Positions 1 to 10,800 of a stretch of DNA of 64,000 nt are shown piece after piece. Made by a program: the position numbers and the translations under genes. Where the stretch lies: NCBI RefSeq assembly GCF_002234675.1, contig NC_019880.2, forward strand, positions 19,790,789 to 19,854,788, in the 5' to 3' direction. Position 1 is the stretch's first letter; each line of letters begins with the position of its first letter. The stretch is from Oryzias latipes. Its lineage: Eukaryota; Chordata; Actinopteri; Beloniformes; Adrianichthyidae. The notes beneath the pieces were generated by a model. That model had not been told where the DNA came from. It was given only the letters and a program-made list of their open reading frames with translations, and ran no database searches.

Positions 1-130
1 GCAAGACACTGAACCCCAGCTTGCCTCTGGTGGTAGGTCGGCGCCAGTGTTCGGCAGCGGAGCCGCCGTGTGTGTGTGTGTGTGTGCGCGTGTGGGTGTG
101 TGTGTGTGTGTGTGTGTTTGGGGCCTTGTA
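1..130. repeat. Dispersed repeat end with (TG)n microsatellite
   Basis: Positions 65-117 are almost pure TG/GT dinucleotides with a few CG and GG interruptions. The GC-rich flank to the left (about 1-64) looks like the 3' part of a dispersed teleost repeat that usually runs into a TG tract. No coding potential; the short frame crossing it only translates the dinucleotide. Confidence 0.75.
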
Positions 131-894
131 GGTACAAAAGCGCTATATAAGTATACGCCATTTAGATTATTAATAATTCATTCAAGTTTACGACGTGTAC
201 TTTCAAGTTTAAAAATGTTTTCAAATTTTCTTTTTCTGTTTTTTTTTTCCTTTCAAATTTGCGATATCTATTTTTCTAATTTATAATCTGGTTTTTCATT
301 CACTTTACCTGCACTAATGACTGTCCCACTGGAGTGTCTGATTAGCAGGGTGGGGGAGGTCTTGGACACTCTGCGTTCATACATGCGTGATGAGATGAGA
401 TGATGACTGTTCATGTCAGCACCCCCTCCAAATCTGCCCCTGCTGATAGGAGACTGCAAAGAGATCCATCCATCCCTCTCTCCTCCATTCATTCATTCAT
501 CCTCCCCCGGGCTAGAGGTGCTCTCTACACAGGCCAGGGACCTCATAGCAGCTTGGCCAACGCGCCTTGGCCAGCCGACACCCATGCCTGGACGTCCATC
601 ATGACTGATGAGCTTGAAATCAAGCTTAAGGGTCAGGATGTTGGCTTCAGCCGAGGCTCGTGGGAAATATGAGTGGAGAGGAGTCCAACACTGAAAACGA
701 GTTAAGCAGCAAGCTTTCCAGTAATCAGGTTTTTCATTTGTAAGGGTTTGACGTGGGACAAAACTACCTTTTAATTGTATATTTTCCATGAAATAATCCT
801 TCAAAACCTCAAATTTAACATTAATATGAACATTTTTCATCCCTGAATTTCAAAGGTTGATGCATTATTTTATATGAAATGGCATTGCAATCAG
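131..894. other. Intergenic, nothing recognised
   Basis: AT-rich sequence with a moderately GC-rich patch at 330-650. Short frames exist on both strands, but none shows a recognisable domain or a convincing splice pattern. It could hold untranslated or exon sequence of an upstream gene, but nothing supports that directly. Confidence 0.4.
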
Positions 895-1110
895 ATTTTA
901 ACCCAACTCTGAGGTTAAAAGGGGACTAACTTTTTGCTGGGTTATTTTAACTCAGGTAAGAAAATAATAACTCAGGAAAAAATACATGAGTTGGGTTAAA
1001 CTAAAACAACTATAATCCCAAAAATTAGTATTGCTCCCAAAAGTTATCCAAAAATATATCCGAACATGAATAACCCAAGAATTGGGTTGAAAAATAACTC
1101 AAGAGTGTGT
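895..1110. repeat. AACCCA/TGGGTT-rich palindromic repeat
   Basis: Contains several copies of AACCCAA and TTGGGTT in both orientations, with interspersed 'aactca' motifs, at 899-960, 990-1000 and 1070-1100. This suggests a short non-autonomous palindromic element. Boundaries are estimated by eye. Confidence 0.45.
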
Positions 1111-2660
1111 AATAAATTGTTTTTCCTCCCCAGTTTTGATACACGCTGGTTATGACTTTGTGATTGAACTAAGTAAAGTTCGGTACTCCTGATTGTGCTG
1201 CCTCTTTGCCGGGATGACAGTTCTCTTTCTGCCAGAGGAGCTGTTAGAACATTTCGTGCGGATGAAAATAAATGGGATCACAAATCTGAACAAAATAACG
1301 AAAGAAGACTGCAGCAGACGCCGTTCAGGGGTGTGAAAACGGGCTGAATACTATCAGTCAATCTCCTGGAAAAACATAGATACAGCCAGTTTGTTGAGAC
1401 CCGGGGAGTCGAGGTGTGGAGGTGCATGCATGCACACATCTACACACGTCCAGGCCTTGAGTTTGCATGGCATCCGTGTGCACTGAGGTGGATAATCCCC
1501 CAGACTGCTGAAAATGAATGTATTGATTTGTGCTTCTCTGTCATAAGCCGTCAAGTATTGTCTGTCTGTCTGTACTACTGAGTCTATGCTGAAAGTGAGG
1601 CAGTATTCTTGATATTTACTATTTATATACTATCTATATGTTGTCAACTTAAATCGTTCCAATTTAGTCTGAAGAAGGTCAGTTAGTATACCTCCTACAC
1701 AAACTTAGTCTACATTATACTTTATAAACTTATACTTAACTATACTTAATAGAAAATTCAAGTGTGCTACTTCTGGCTTAGGAACTGCTAAATGTCCCTT
1801 TTGACATTTGAATCGATGCAAACATTCCCCTTACCTTATTAGATGTCTCCTAATGTCTACTTTTATTATTTGATGGCTGTCATTTTCATTTTTGCTCAAA
1901 AAGCCTCGAGCAAACATGCTTTATTTGCCAGCTATTTTCTTTACATTCCGAGGTAACTTGTTTTTTAGGAGAGCAAAATTAGAATTTAATACTTAGTTTT
2001 TTTATTCATATATTTTGATATCATTCCTTACACATTTGTTTTTTTTTAATCAATTCTATTTGTAATGCATGTTTCTTTTTTTTAATTATAATTATTTGTG
2101 GATCAGGTGTAATCATATCTCATTTAATCTCATTTGCAGGCAACCAATTAAATGTTTTGTAAAAGGATACAATAAGAAACGTGTTTTAACATTAAATTAA
2201 TTATATTTTTTCTCATCTATAATAGCTCACCAAAAAATGTTAGTTTTGGACAGAAATCTGACCCTTTCAGGTGCATTTGTTGTAATTTTTTCTTAAAGCT
2301 TGTGATTTTTTTCTCACAAATGTTTTTTTTAGAATGATTTACATTATCTTAGTGAGACAAACAAACTGAAATTATGAATGTTTTTTTCAGTGATAAAACT
2401 ACGTTCATTGCTACTCTATGAATGATGTGCAAAGTGAAAATGTGTCGCCATCTACTGTTCATTTGGTTTCACATAAATCAAGAGTTGTTAGATCAGCCCT
2501 CTTGCGCCCTCTTCTGGGCACACAGACTTGTTGCGGGCACGGCATCTTCCATGCCATAAATTATTGGAGACTTGTCTCCTCAGCTGCTGTCCTCTCTTCC
2601 CTTTCAGTGTTATCTGGAGTCAGTTCAAGAGTGTGTTTCGCTACAAAATGAGAGCTTTTT
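1111..2660. other. Intergenic, nothing recognised
   Basis: AT-rich unique-looking DNA. It contains a short TCTG tract near 1560 and many homopolymer T runs between 1980 and 2340. No frame with a recognisable protein was seen. Confidence 0.4.
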
Positions 2661-2665
2661 TTTTA

Positions 2666-3055
2666 TGATCTTCTTCTTCTTCTTCTTCTTTGCCACAGCT
2701 TCCTCCATCTAACCCTGTCTTCTGCATCACCTTCTCTAAAACCAGCCACCTTCCTGTCTTTGTTCACTGCATCCATAAACCTCCTCTTTGGTCTTTCTCT
2801 AGTCCTCTTGCCTGGCAGCTCTACTCCTGCTTCCAATAGATTCACTGTCTCTCCTCTGGACATGTCTGAACCATCTCAGTCTGGCCTCTGAATTTATCTC
2901 CAAAACCTGCCTGCCCTCGCTTATACTTATATTCTGATATACTCATTCCTGATCCTATCCATACTCCCACGGAGAACCTCAGCATCTTTATATCTGCTAA
3001 CTCCAGCTCTGCTTCCTTTCTTTTCCTCAGTGCCACTGTCTCCAGACACAGAACA
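2666..3055 (-). mobile_element. 3' end of an RTE-type LINE, decayed
   Basis: Read on the minus strand this encodes, in two frames broken by a shift, the C-terminal region of an RTE-type reverse transcriptase. Recognisable pieces are the EAELELADIKMLRFSVGV and ELPGKRTRERPKRRFMD stretches, closely similar to the C-terminus of the 703-codon RTE frame at 5910-8021. The element ends in a (GAA)n tail (CTT repeats at 2668-2691 on the plus strand), as expected for a LINE with a microsatellite tail. It is a 5'-truncated, dead copy. Confidence 0.8.
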
Positions 3056-3097
3056 ACATGGCTGGTCGAATCCCAGTTTTTTACATTTTCCTTTCAT

Positions 3098-3309
3098 TTA
3101 ACCCTTGTGCTATCTTAGATGACCCCACCCTTACATTGACGTGTTCTCCCTACAATGACAAAGGTGGATAAAGGTGGAAAGATTTCATGTAATCCATGGA
3201 CACCAGTGAGGTTCACAAATGATTGAAGAAAAAAGGTTCAGAGCACTGTCTAGTGGGTCTAGATGACCCAACTCCCAATGTTAAAGTGCCTAGGATAGCA
3301 CAAGGGTTA
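3098..3309. mobile_element. MITE copy A (TAACCCTTGTGCTATC ends)
   Basis: Complete copy in the opposite orientation to the other four. It has imperfect terminal inverted repeats of about 20 bp beginning TAACCCTTGTGCTATC, and a core shared with copies at 5368, 11178, 13040 and 19307. TTAA is present at the left end (3098-3101). There is no coding capacity. Confidence 0.85.
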
Positions 3310-4990
3310 CAACTGTTAATATTTAGGTCGTTCTATGGATTTTAGACCATTGTATTTTAAAAACAAGAAGCCGTAAACCTTTATTTGTAGGAGTTGTACA
3401 AATAAATATAATTTATTTTACTTTTTAACATTTTTTTACATTTTGTAAAGTTAAACAACAATATCGTTGTCATAATTGGCATATAGCGGGACAGAGTGTA
3501 AAAAAGCCCCATAATTTTTTTAACAAGACTTTAATGTCAAATAAATGACCACTACCCTGGTGATAAACAACAATATTGCTTATGACTTGCCAAAAAACAG
3601 TTGAAGTTAAATCACTGAAGAGCAACTTAGTGACAAAGCCCAAGTTTTCAGTCAAAAACACTTCTCAAGCGCAGCTCTCAATAGCAGCATCAAATAAACC
3701 TCAAGAGCTAAAATATGTATAGTTGTGTTCATATTTGAATGTTGAGAAACAGTTACCATCTTGTTGCACTTATAATGAAATAAATGATCCAAGGAGAGGT
3801 GCATGAAGAATATGGGCTGAACTTCAATCTATTTTTGTTTAGCACCTAACTGAATGTTTGTGAATGTAGAAGCAAAAGCACTTACCTACTGATTACATTT
3901 GCAGACTTAAAGAGTTCTAATGGTGATTTGAAGAGTCACCGTAACCTTTGCCTGCCACACGGCAAACACATACACAGCTTGTGACTGATTGACTGATTGA
4001 TTTCCCATAACTCATTTATGTGTCCAAACGCTTAGGGATTCCCGCTGACGCATACATTAATCATTCACATAGTCAAACAAAAGGCTTTTTTCCTTCAGTT
4101 TCTTTTTTAACCCAAACATTTTCTACCTGACAACTAACCTGAAACCTGTCAGACAAGACAAAAATCACCTTTCTGGTATTTTTAGATTTCCTTTAACCCA
4201 GCTCAGTCTAAGTAAATGAACCAGCTGTTTCTTTTTATTCTTAATATTTAGTACCAGAATGTGGCTCTTCAACACTCAAGTTCATCTTTTCATAAACTTA
4301 ATTGAAGCCAACATCTGTGTGCTTATAATCTGTATTGCTGTTGTGATGTTTCACTCAGTAGTTCTAAAATTTGTACCATACATGTAAGTGTTACTAATTA
4401 TCACAAAGTAATCAATCTCAAGAGTGTTACTTGGTTTACATTGTTACCGTTACATCTCCTGTCCGTCCCTCTTCCCCCCTGGCTACTGGAAGAGTAATTT
4501 TTCCCGCTATCCGCTGTCATCAACATCCAAAACGTTAGCAAATTAGACCCATGCCTCCTTTCTCACTGAGCCCTTTTAAAATGCATGTTTTGTCTCATAA
4601 ATGAATTTTATTTTTTTGCACTTTTGAAATTAAACTTTTGTTGTCCGTGATAAAAATGGACATGGTTATCTGCTGTGTTAACGTGTGTAATCGCGTGGCC
4701 ACATCCGATAAGTTATATAGGCTAGAGTCGCTACACTAGTTTGTTGCTGATGCAAAGTCGGATGGCGTACTGGAAAAGGCCAGATGCCGGCTGATTACTG
4801 TGCTACAATTGCAAAAACAGAGCTGGAAAAACAAGGGTGGGACTTTTCACAAATAAATTTTTATTGTCAGCTAATAAAGGATGGAATACATTTTAGGGAG
4901 GTATGAGTAAGTTTACTGTCAGAATAGTGAACACGTAGACACTTAGACTTACACCTTGCAGATATTTATGCACGCTCTTTAGGAGTTAGC
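3310..4990. other. Intergenic, nothing recognised
   Basis: AT-rich sequence with no convincing reading frame or repeat assignment. The part from roughly 4735 onward may already belong to the LTR of the gypsy relic that follows, but the left LTR boundary could not be placed. Confidence 0.35.
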
Positions 4991-5367
4991 CTGTGTATTT
5001 AAGGAACTCTGGTGGAGCCTTCTATGTCGCCTCATTCTGACTAGTTTGCTGAGCCCTGGTTCTTGTTTGAATATGTATTTCGTAAATTTAAATCATTGAA
5101 CTTTGCTACTATAAGTGCTTGTGGTTCTTCCCTGCACCTGGGTTTCCTCCTGCTTTCCTAACAGTTACATCATGAGCCAACCATGTCTAACCCAGCAGGA
5201 GGATCACAAGCCAGAAGCTCACAACTACCATCAGCTGAGGAGTTGTCAGCATTAGCCCAAGACTTGCACAGCTGCATGGCAGGCATGCAGCAGCTCCATA
5301 ACAGTCTCTCCCACCTGGAACATGCTCTCCCATCCCAACAAGTCTGACTGGGCTTACCTGATATGTG
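4991..5367 (+). mobile_element. Ty3/gypsy relic: LTR end and start of gag
   Basis: A stretch ending near 5169 in ACAGTTACA resembles the 3' end of an LTR and contains a TATTTAAG box near 4998. From 5184 an ATG opens a short frame (starting MSNPAGGSQARSSQ) that stops at 5345, resembling the N-terminus of a teleost gypsy Gag. Its partner is the integrase relic at 5574-5655 and 9894-10690. Most of gag and pol between them is deleted, and the junction is occupied by MITE copy B. The LTR call is tentative. Confidence 0.5.
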
Positions 5368-5572
5368 TAACCCTTGTGCTATCCTCCCACATTGGGAGTG
5401 GGATCACCTAGACCCACTAGACAGTGCCCTGAACCTTTTTTCTTCAATGATTTGTGATCTTCACTGGTGTCCATGGATTACATGAAATCTTTCCACCTTT
5501 ATCCACCTTTGTCATGGTAGGAAGAACACGTCAATGGAAGGGTGGGGTCATCTAAGATAGCACAAGGGCTAA
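5368..5572. mobile_element. MITE copy B
   Basis: Full-length copy with terminal repeats TAACCCTTGTGCTATC at the left and the inverted form (one mismatch) at the right. It lies inside the gypsy relic, between the gag-like and integrase-like parts. Confidence 0.85.
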
Positions 5573-5573
5573 G

Positions 5574-5655
5574 GTTCATGTTGGTTCTTCCATTGCCAAA
5601 GCTTCCATCTGCCAAAGAGTTATTCGTCATCTCCCAGGATGTGTTTTTTTCACAC
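5574..5655 (+). pseudogene. Gypsy integrase fragment, left of hAT insertion
   Basis: Encodes a short integrase-like stretch (LPKLPSAKELFVIS). Its continuation is found 4.2 kb downstream at 9894, on the other side of a hAT element. It is part of a Ty3/gypsy pol and is non-functional. Confidence 0.6.
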
Positions 5656-5883
5656 CAGGGGTGTCAAACTCATTTTGGTTCGGGGGCCAAACTCAAGGCG
5701 TCTGATCCCAAGTGGGCCGGACAGTAACATAAAAGCAAAAAACAGCTTTTTTTTTTGATTTTTTACTCAGTTGGAAAAAATGCCTCAACCAACATGGTAG
5801 CCTAATTCAGTGATTTTCAACCTTTTTTGAGCCAAGGTACAACTTATCCTTAACAAAAATCCCGCGGCACACCAGCATCCTCC

Positions 5884-8030
5884 TCTTCTTTCTCTTTCGG
5901 CTTTTCCCATCAGGGGTCGCCACAGCGAATCATCCTTTTCCACCTCACTCTATCATGAACATCTTCTACCCTAACATTAGCCAACTTCATGTCCTCTGTC
6001 AAGACATCCATATATCTCCTCTTTGGCCGTCCTCTTGCCCTCCTGCCAGGCAGCTCCATCTCCAACATCCTTCTACCAATATATCCACTATCCCTCCTCT
6101 GAACATGTCCAAACCATCTCAGTCTGGCTTCTCTGACTTTGTCGCTAACACAGGCAACATGAGCCGTCCCTCTGATGTACTCGTTCCTTATCCTGTCTAT
6201 CCTGGTCACTCCCAAGGAGAACCTCAACATCTTCATCTCCGCTACCTCCATCTCAGCCTCTTGTCTCTGTCTCACTGCTACCGTCTCTAACCCATAGAGC
6301 AGAGCTGGTCTCACCACTGTCTTGTACACCTTTCCTTTGAGTCTTGCTGACACTCTTCTGTCACACAACACTCCTGACACTTTCCTCCACCCGCTCCAAC
6401 CTGCCTGCACTCGCCTCTTCACCTCTTTTCCACACTCCCCATCACACTGAACTGTTGACCCCAAGTACTTAAACTCCTGCACCTTCTTCACCTCAGCCCC
6501 CTGTAACCTAACGCTTCTACCTTGATCCCTCTCGTTCAGACACATGTATTCTGTCTTACTATGACTGACCTTCATGCCTCTTCTTTCCAGAGCAAACCTC
6601 CACCTCTCTAGCTGTTCCTCCAGCTGCTCTCTACTCTCACTGCAAATTACAATGTCATCCGCAAACATCATTGTCCAGGGAGATTCCTGTCTTACCTCGT
6701 CTGTCAGCCTGTCCATCAGCATAGCAAACAAAAAAGGACTCAAAGCTGATCCTTGGTGTAGTCCCACCTCCACCTTGAACTCCTCTGTCTGACCTACAGC
6801 ACATCTCACCACCGTCATACTTCTCTCATACATGTCCTGAACTACTCTGACATACTTCTCTGCCACTCCAGACAATCTCATACAGTACCACAGCTCCTCC
6901 CTCGGCACCCTGTCATACGCCTTCTCTAAATCTACGAACACACAATGCAGCTCCTTCTGACCTTCTCTGTACTTTTCCATCAACATTCTCAAAGCAAAAA
7001 TGGCATCAGTGGTGCTCTTACGGGGCATGAAACCATACTGCTGCTCACAGATCTCCACCTTCTTCCTAAGCCTGGCTTCCACTACTCTTTCCCACAGCTT
7101 CATTGTGTGGCTCATCAACTTTATTCCTCTATAGTTGCTGCAGTTCTGCATGTCACCCTTGTTCTTAAAGATCGGAACCAGAACGCTTCTCCTCCATTCC
7201 TCAGGCATCTTCTCACTCTCTAGAATCCTATTGAAAAAACTCGTTAGAAATTCCACTGCTGTCTCTCCTAAGCACTTCCATACCTCCACAGGTACGTCAT
7301 CAGGACCAACGGCCTTTCCGCTCTTCATCCTTTTCAGAGCCTTCCTAACCTCATCCTTTCCAATCTCTGCTACTTCCTGCTCCACAACAACCACATCTTC
7401 CTCCCTTCTTTCCCTGTCATTTTCCACGTTCATCAGCTCCTCAAAATACTCCTTCCATCTTTTCTGTACACTCTCCTGGGTTGTTAGCACCTTTCCATCT
7501 CTGTCCTTAATCACCCTTATCTGTTGCACGTCCTTCCCATCTCTGTCTCTCTGTCTGGCTAGCCTGTACAAGTCCTTCTTTCCTTCCTTTGTGTCTAGCC
7601 TGTCATATAGCTCATCATAAGCTTTCTGTTTGGCCTTTGCCACCTCTCTCTTCACTCTACGCTGCGCTTCCTTGTACTCCTGTCTACCTTCCTCAGTCCT
7701 TTCTACATCCCACTTCCTTTTAGCCAACCTCTTCCTCTGGACGCATTCCTGTACTTCCTCATTCCACCACCAAGTCTCTTTACCGTCTTTCCTCTTTCCA
7801 GATGACACACCTAGCACTTTCCTACCTGTTTCCCTGATAATCTCTGCTGTAGTTTCCCAGTCATCTGGAAGCTCATCCTGACCACCCAGGACCTGTCTCA
7901 ACTTCTGCCTAAATTCCTCACAAGTTTCTTCATTCTGTAGCTTCCACAACTTGGTCTTCTTTTCTGTTTTCCCTCTCTTCTTCTTCCTGACCTCCAGAGT
8001 CATCTTACACACCACCATCAAGAAGATTTA
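5884..8030 (-). mobile_element. RTE-type LINE copy, 5'-truncated, nested in hAT-2
   Basis: Non-LTR retrotransposon on the minus strand. The 3' end at about 5884 is a short GAAAGAGAAAGAAGA-type tail directly after the stop codon, giving an untranslated tail of only about 20-25 bp, typical of the compact RTE layout. The 5' end falls near 8030, so the N-terminal endonuclease domain is absent; this is the usual outcome of incomplete target-primed reverse transcription. Confidence 0.85.
5910..8021 (-). CDS. RTE-type reverse transcriptase, 703 codons, endonuclease missing
   Basis: Unbroken frame encoding the linker, reverse transcriptase and C-terminal domains of an RTE-clade LINE protein, which copies element RNA at a nicked chromosomal target. 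Visible motifs: WWWNEEV near residue 84, the conserved SGKAVGPDDVPVE near 234, catalytic aspartate in VFVDLEKAYD (D364), QGSALSPFLFA near 423-433, and the FADD catalytic box (D455, D456). After it comes the EFKYLGS segment and the basic C-terminus ending RCGDP. Full RTE proteins are about 1000 aa with an N-terminal apurinic-type endonuclease, which is missing, so this copy cannot be autonomous. The lack of any stop or frameshift suggests a young insertion. The ATG used is the first in frame and is probably not a native start. Confidence 0.85.
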   Translation of the reverse strand: MMVVCKMTLEVRKKKRGKTEKKTKLWKLQNEETCEEFRQKLRQVLGGQDELPDDWETTAEIIRETGRKVLGVSSGKRKDGKETWWWNEEVQECVQRKRLAKRKWDVERTEEGRQEYKEAQRRVKREVAKAKQKAYDELYDRLDTKEGKKDLYRLARQRDRDGKDVQQIRVIKDRDGKVLTTQESVQKRWKEYFEELMNVENDRERREEDVVVVEQEVAEIGKDEVRKALKRMKSGKAVGPDDVPVEVWKCLGETAVEFLTSFFNRILESEKMPEEWRRSVLVPIFKNKGDMQNCSNYRGIKLMSHTMKLWERVVEARLRKKVEICEQQYGFMPRKSTTDAIFALRMLMEKYREGQKELHCVFVDLEKAYDRVPREELWYCMRLSGVAEKYVRVVQDMYERSMTVVRCAVGQTEEFKVEVGLHQGSALSPFLFAMLMDRLTDEVRQESPWTMMFADDIVICSESREQLEEQLERWRFALERRGMKVSHSKTEYMCLNERDQGRSVRLQGAEVKKVQEFKYLGSTVQCDGECGKEVKRRVQAGWSGWRKVSGVLCDRRVSARLKGKVYKTVVRPALLYGLETVAVRQRQEAEMEVAEMKMLRFSLGVTRIDRIRNEYIRGTAHVACVSDKVREARLRWFGHVQRRDSGYIGRRMLEMELPGRRARGRPKRRYMDVLTEDMKLANVRVEDVHDRVRWKRMIRCGDP

Positions 8031-9193
8031 AAAACTGTTTGATGTGTGTTTGTTGTGGTTTCAAGACGTTTAACAGGGAATGCTGAGACGCTGTCACTTT
8101 AACCCAATGCATCATGGGAGATGTAGTGCTATGACAGACAGACTCGCTTCTCCGTACTTTATTACTTTGATCACTTTTTGCACGGTCTGATACCAGATCC
8201 CGCGGGAAGCTACACCTCTAAAGACGAGCTTCAGCTGGTATTTTTGTTGGAACTGAGAGACTTTATGAGCAGAATCTGAAAAAGGAAGTGACGACTTTAA
8301 CCATTTCTGATTGTTCAGACTGATGACGTATGATTAAGCCTCCAAAAATAATTGGTGGAAACAGTTAAAGGGGCGGGACTTTTCTGAAAACAGAGCTGAA
8401 TCTGCTGCTAAATCGCGGTCCCTTAGTAAAGTGTTTGTAATAGAATGAAATAAACAGAAAGAAAAAAGTATTTTATGATCTTTCATATTCCTAACTAATC
8501 AGTGTTTTATCAGGGCCTGTTTGAATGAACATAGAGCTGATATCCTGGAGATGGTAAATGTTTTTAGATCAGTGAAAGAGGGTACTTCCCACGGCACACC
8601 TGACCATATCCCACAGCACACTAGTGTCCCGCGGCACACCGGTTGAAAAATACTGGCCTAATCACTTATTATTAGACATTCAATCACAGATGCCAATGGA
8701 TCTCAAATAAAATGCATTTTACTTAAAAAAATTTGGTTTATTCAATTTTATAAAGACTAAATATTTTACATCTGACACCGAAGCAATCCCAACAATAAAC
8801 TCAAGACAGGCTACGGAAAAAAATGAAACACCTGCCTAAAATGTAAATGTGCAACTCAATGAAAAATTAAACAAAGTTAAACTTGCAAACATTTGTGAAT
8901 ATAAGAATTTGGAGTTCACCTCTCTTTCTCTCCTGAAACTTCACCCAGCCATCAATATCAGGATTCAAATCCTGATATGACACATTTACTGCCGTTCAAG
9001 TGTCCAAAACACAATGAAATGTTCAAGAGTCTTTTTGCTGCCGGAATTTTGTGTCAACACCTGCTTTCTTCCTAACCTTTAATGGAGCGCCATGAGTGAC
9101 CAGACTGACATCACGTAACCAGTTCAATCCATCATAGTCTGGCACAGTAACTAGAGAAATGACTATGTCATCAGCTGTTGTTGTGTCCATCAA

Positions 9194-9620
9194 CTAAAGA
9201 AACTCTGCTGTGACAGTCTCTTTAACACCTCTAATAAATATGCACAGTTGTGCAACATCTGTATCTGTGCTTTCATCAATAGTAACCAAAAATGCAATCA
9301 ATGACTTGATTCCTTCATTTGGCACCCAAGTCTCCTCAGAGATGTTGTATCTGCAATCGTAATCCTTGACAGACATGCTGGCAAAGGTCGACTGCTTTTT
9401 GGGGCACAAGACTTCTGCAGCCTTCAGCATTTTTCAATAAGTTCACTATCCGAAAATGGTTTGGATGTTTGCTCCAACTTTCTTTGCAATAAGGTAACTA
9501 GCTTTCCCTGCTCCATCATCATAGTCATGTGACACTTTGACAACATTTTGGTCATTAGGGTGTCACTACTGATCATTCTTATGGCAATGCAACAGTGGTG
9601 GGGCTCGCGCAGAACCAAAC
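9194..9620 (-). pseudogene. hAT transposase fragments in hAT-1
   Basis: Two adjoining minus-strand frames (9430-9194 and 9618-9424, separated by a frameshift near 9425) encode pieces of a hAT transposase of the ZBED/GTF2IRD2-like type. Recognisable parts are KPFSDSELIEKC, LKAAEVLCPKKQSTFASMS and VTIDESTDTDVAQLCIFIRG, the last holding the first catalytic aspartate region. Most of the protein, including the dimerisation domain, is missing. Non-functional. Confidence 0.75.
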
Positions 9621-9893
9621 TAGATCTTACTCAGAAACAGAGCAGTTAGGTTTTGCTTTTGGCACGTGCAAAGATATGCTGTTTCACCTGTTTTGCTGTT
9701 CCTTTGCTTCACCTAGTGGCGGAATTGCGCATTTCGGTTAATTCGCTAAAAAATCATAACTCGCCACAGGAATGGACTAGAAACATGCTTTTTTTGTTAA
9801 AAATTCTGATCATTTTTACTCTTCATGACTGGGCCAGATTGAACCTTCTGGAGGGCCGTATCCAGCCCACGGGCCGTATGTTTGACACCCTTG

Positions 9894-10690
9894 GTCTACA
9901 CCGACTCCCAGTAAACATAATCTCTGAGTTCTGCAGACTCATCAGGATCAAGGTCAGTTTGGGCTCTGGGTTCCATCCACAGATAGAGTTCTTCTACCAG
10001 GGCCTGGCAACTACTCTCTGGGCCATCTGCACCAAGATCCCCAACACATGGCCTTCTCAACTCCTGTTGGCAGAGTACTCCCATAATGTTCAGGTCAACT
10101 CATCATGCTTCTTCCCCTTCCAAGCAGCCGACCCTCTTCCCTCATCAAGAGCAGTTGGTCTCATCATCTGGTCCAGCAGTTTTTGTGAGGTGCTGCTGGT
10201 GCACTTGGAGGGTTTTTCGAGAAAGAGGAACCAGGCAGGAACCAGGCAGGGCTGACCAGTGTGGGTAACCACAGACAGGTTCCTGCCCCACAATATAAGG
10301 TGGGAGACCGAGTGTGGCTATATTCCACTGATGTGCCACTAAAAGGGGGTTTAAAAAAACTGCATCCTTGCTAAATTAGTCCCTTCTCCATCACCAAGAT
10401 CATCAACCCTGTGACAGTTGGGCTGGCTTTTCCCTCCACCCTCAGAATCCATCCAGTCTTCAATGTCAGCAAGTTAACACCTGCAAGAGACTCACCTCTC
10501 CAGCCTGCTCCAGCATCCCCTCCTGCAACTTGTTTCGTGCGTGGTTGTCCAGCCTACACCATCGGGAACTCCTTGCCTCCAGGAGGGTTGGTTGGGGTTT
10601 ACATTATCTGGTCGGCTGGGAGGGTTATGGCCCAGCAAATCGCCAGTGGGTGCCAGGGCGTCCCATCCTCGCTAAGGACCTGATCACCCA
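9894..10690 (+). pseudogene. Ty3/gypsy integrase and chromodomain relic
   Basis: Continuation of the integrase begun at 5574. It shows an LHRLPVNIISEFCRLI segment, the GFHPQ motif and a WPSQLLLAEYSHN segment, followed after frame changes by the integrase tail ([17 protein letters not shown]). Then comes a chromodomain ([19 protein letters not shown], around 10600-10660), which marks a chromovirus-type gypsy element. Several frameshifts and stops make it dead. In live elements the integrase inserts the cDNA and the chromodomain guides it to chromatin. The frame change inside the chromodomain was read directly from overlapping frames. Confidence 0.75.
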
Positions 10691-10800
10691 GGGAAGGTTA
10701 TGTCATGTTCTACTTGTCTTGTGTAATTTGTCTTTTCTATTGCTTCTGTACAGGCTGGCTGTGACTCCGCACATTCTCTAAACTACAAGCACAGATCCTG
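10691..10800 (+). other. Possible 3' end of the gypsy relic
   Basis: Short stretch between the chromodomain stop and the start of the next element. It may be 3' untranslated or LTR remnant; no terminal repeat partner could be confirmed. Confidence 0.3.

Larger units (their letters stand above)
5808..8655. mobile_element. hAT-2 transposon nested in hAT-1
   Basis: Ends are CAGTGATTTTCAACC at the left and the inverted near-match GGTTGAAAAATACTG at the right. The flanking 8-mers GCCTAATT (5800-5807) and GCCTAATC (8656-8663) match at 7 of 8 positions, the expected 8-bp hAT target duplication. Both termini share a CCCGCGGCACACC subterminal motif. The interior carries the RTE copy. From 8030 to 8655 there is non-coding hAT sequence. 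No transposase is seen, so it is non-autonomous. Confidence 0.8.
5656..9893. mobile_element. hAT-1 transposon, split by nested insertions
   Basis: Starts CAGGGGTGTCAAAC and ends GTTTGACACCCTTG, inverted repeats of 14 bp with one mismatch. The flanking 8-mers are TTTCACAC and GTCTACAC (5 of 8 identical), a decayed target duplication. Left arm is 5656-5807 and right arm 8656-9893; the interior is occupied by hAT-2 and an RTE LINE. The right arm carries broken hAT transposase on the minus strand. Without the nested material the element is about 1.4 kb, so it is internally deleted. Confidence 0.8.

Noticed and set aside
47-286. 79-codon frame over the TG tract
   Set aside because: Repeating Val-Cys translation of a microsatellite, not a gene.
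493-840. 115-codon minus-strand frame near the left edge
   Set aside because: No recognisable domain, unusual composition, no splice partners seen.
2668-2691. CRISPR-like or other spaced repeat arrays
   Set aside because: The short tandem repeats here and elsewhere are microsatellites or LINE tails; no spaced direct repeats exist and the DNA is eukaryotic.
7135-7620. 161-codon plus-strand frame opposite the RTE reverse transcriptase
   Set aside because: Ser/Leu/Phe-rich shadow of the real minus-strand frame; no family resemblance.
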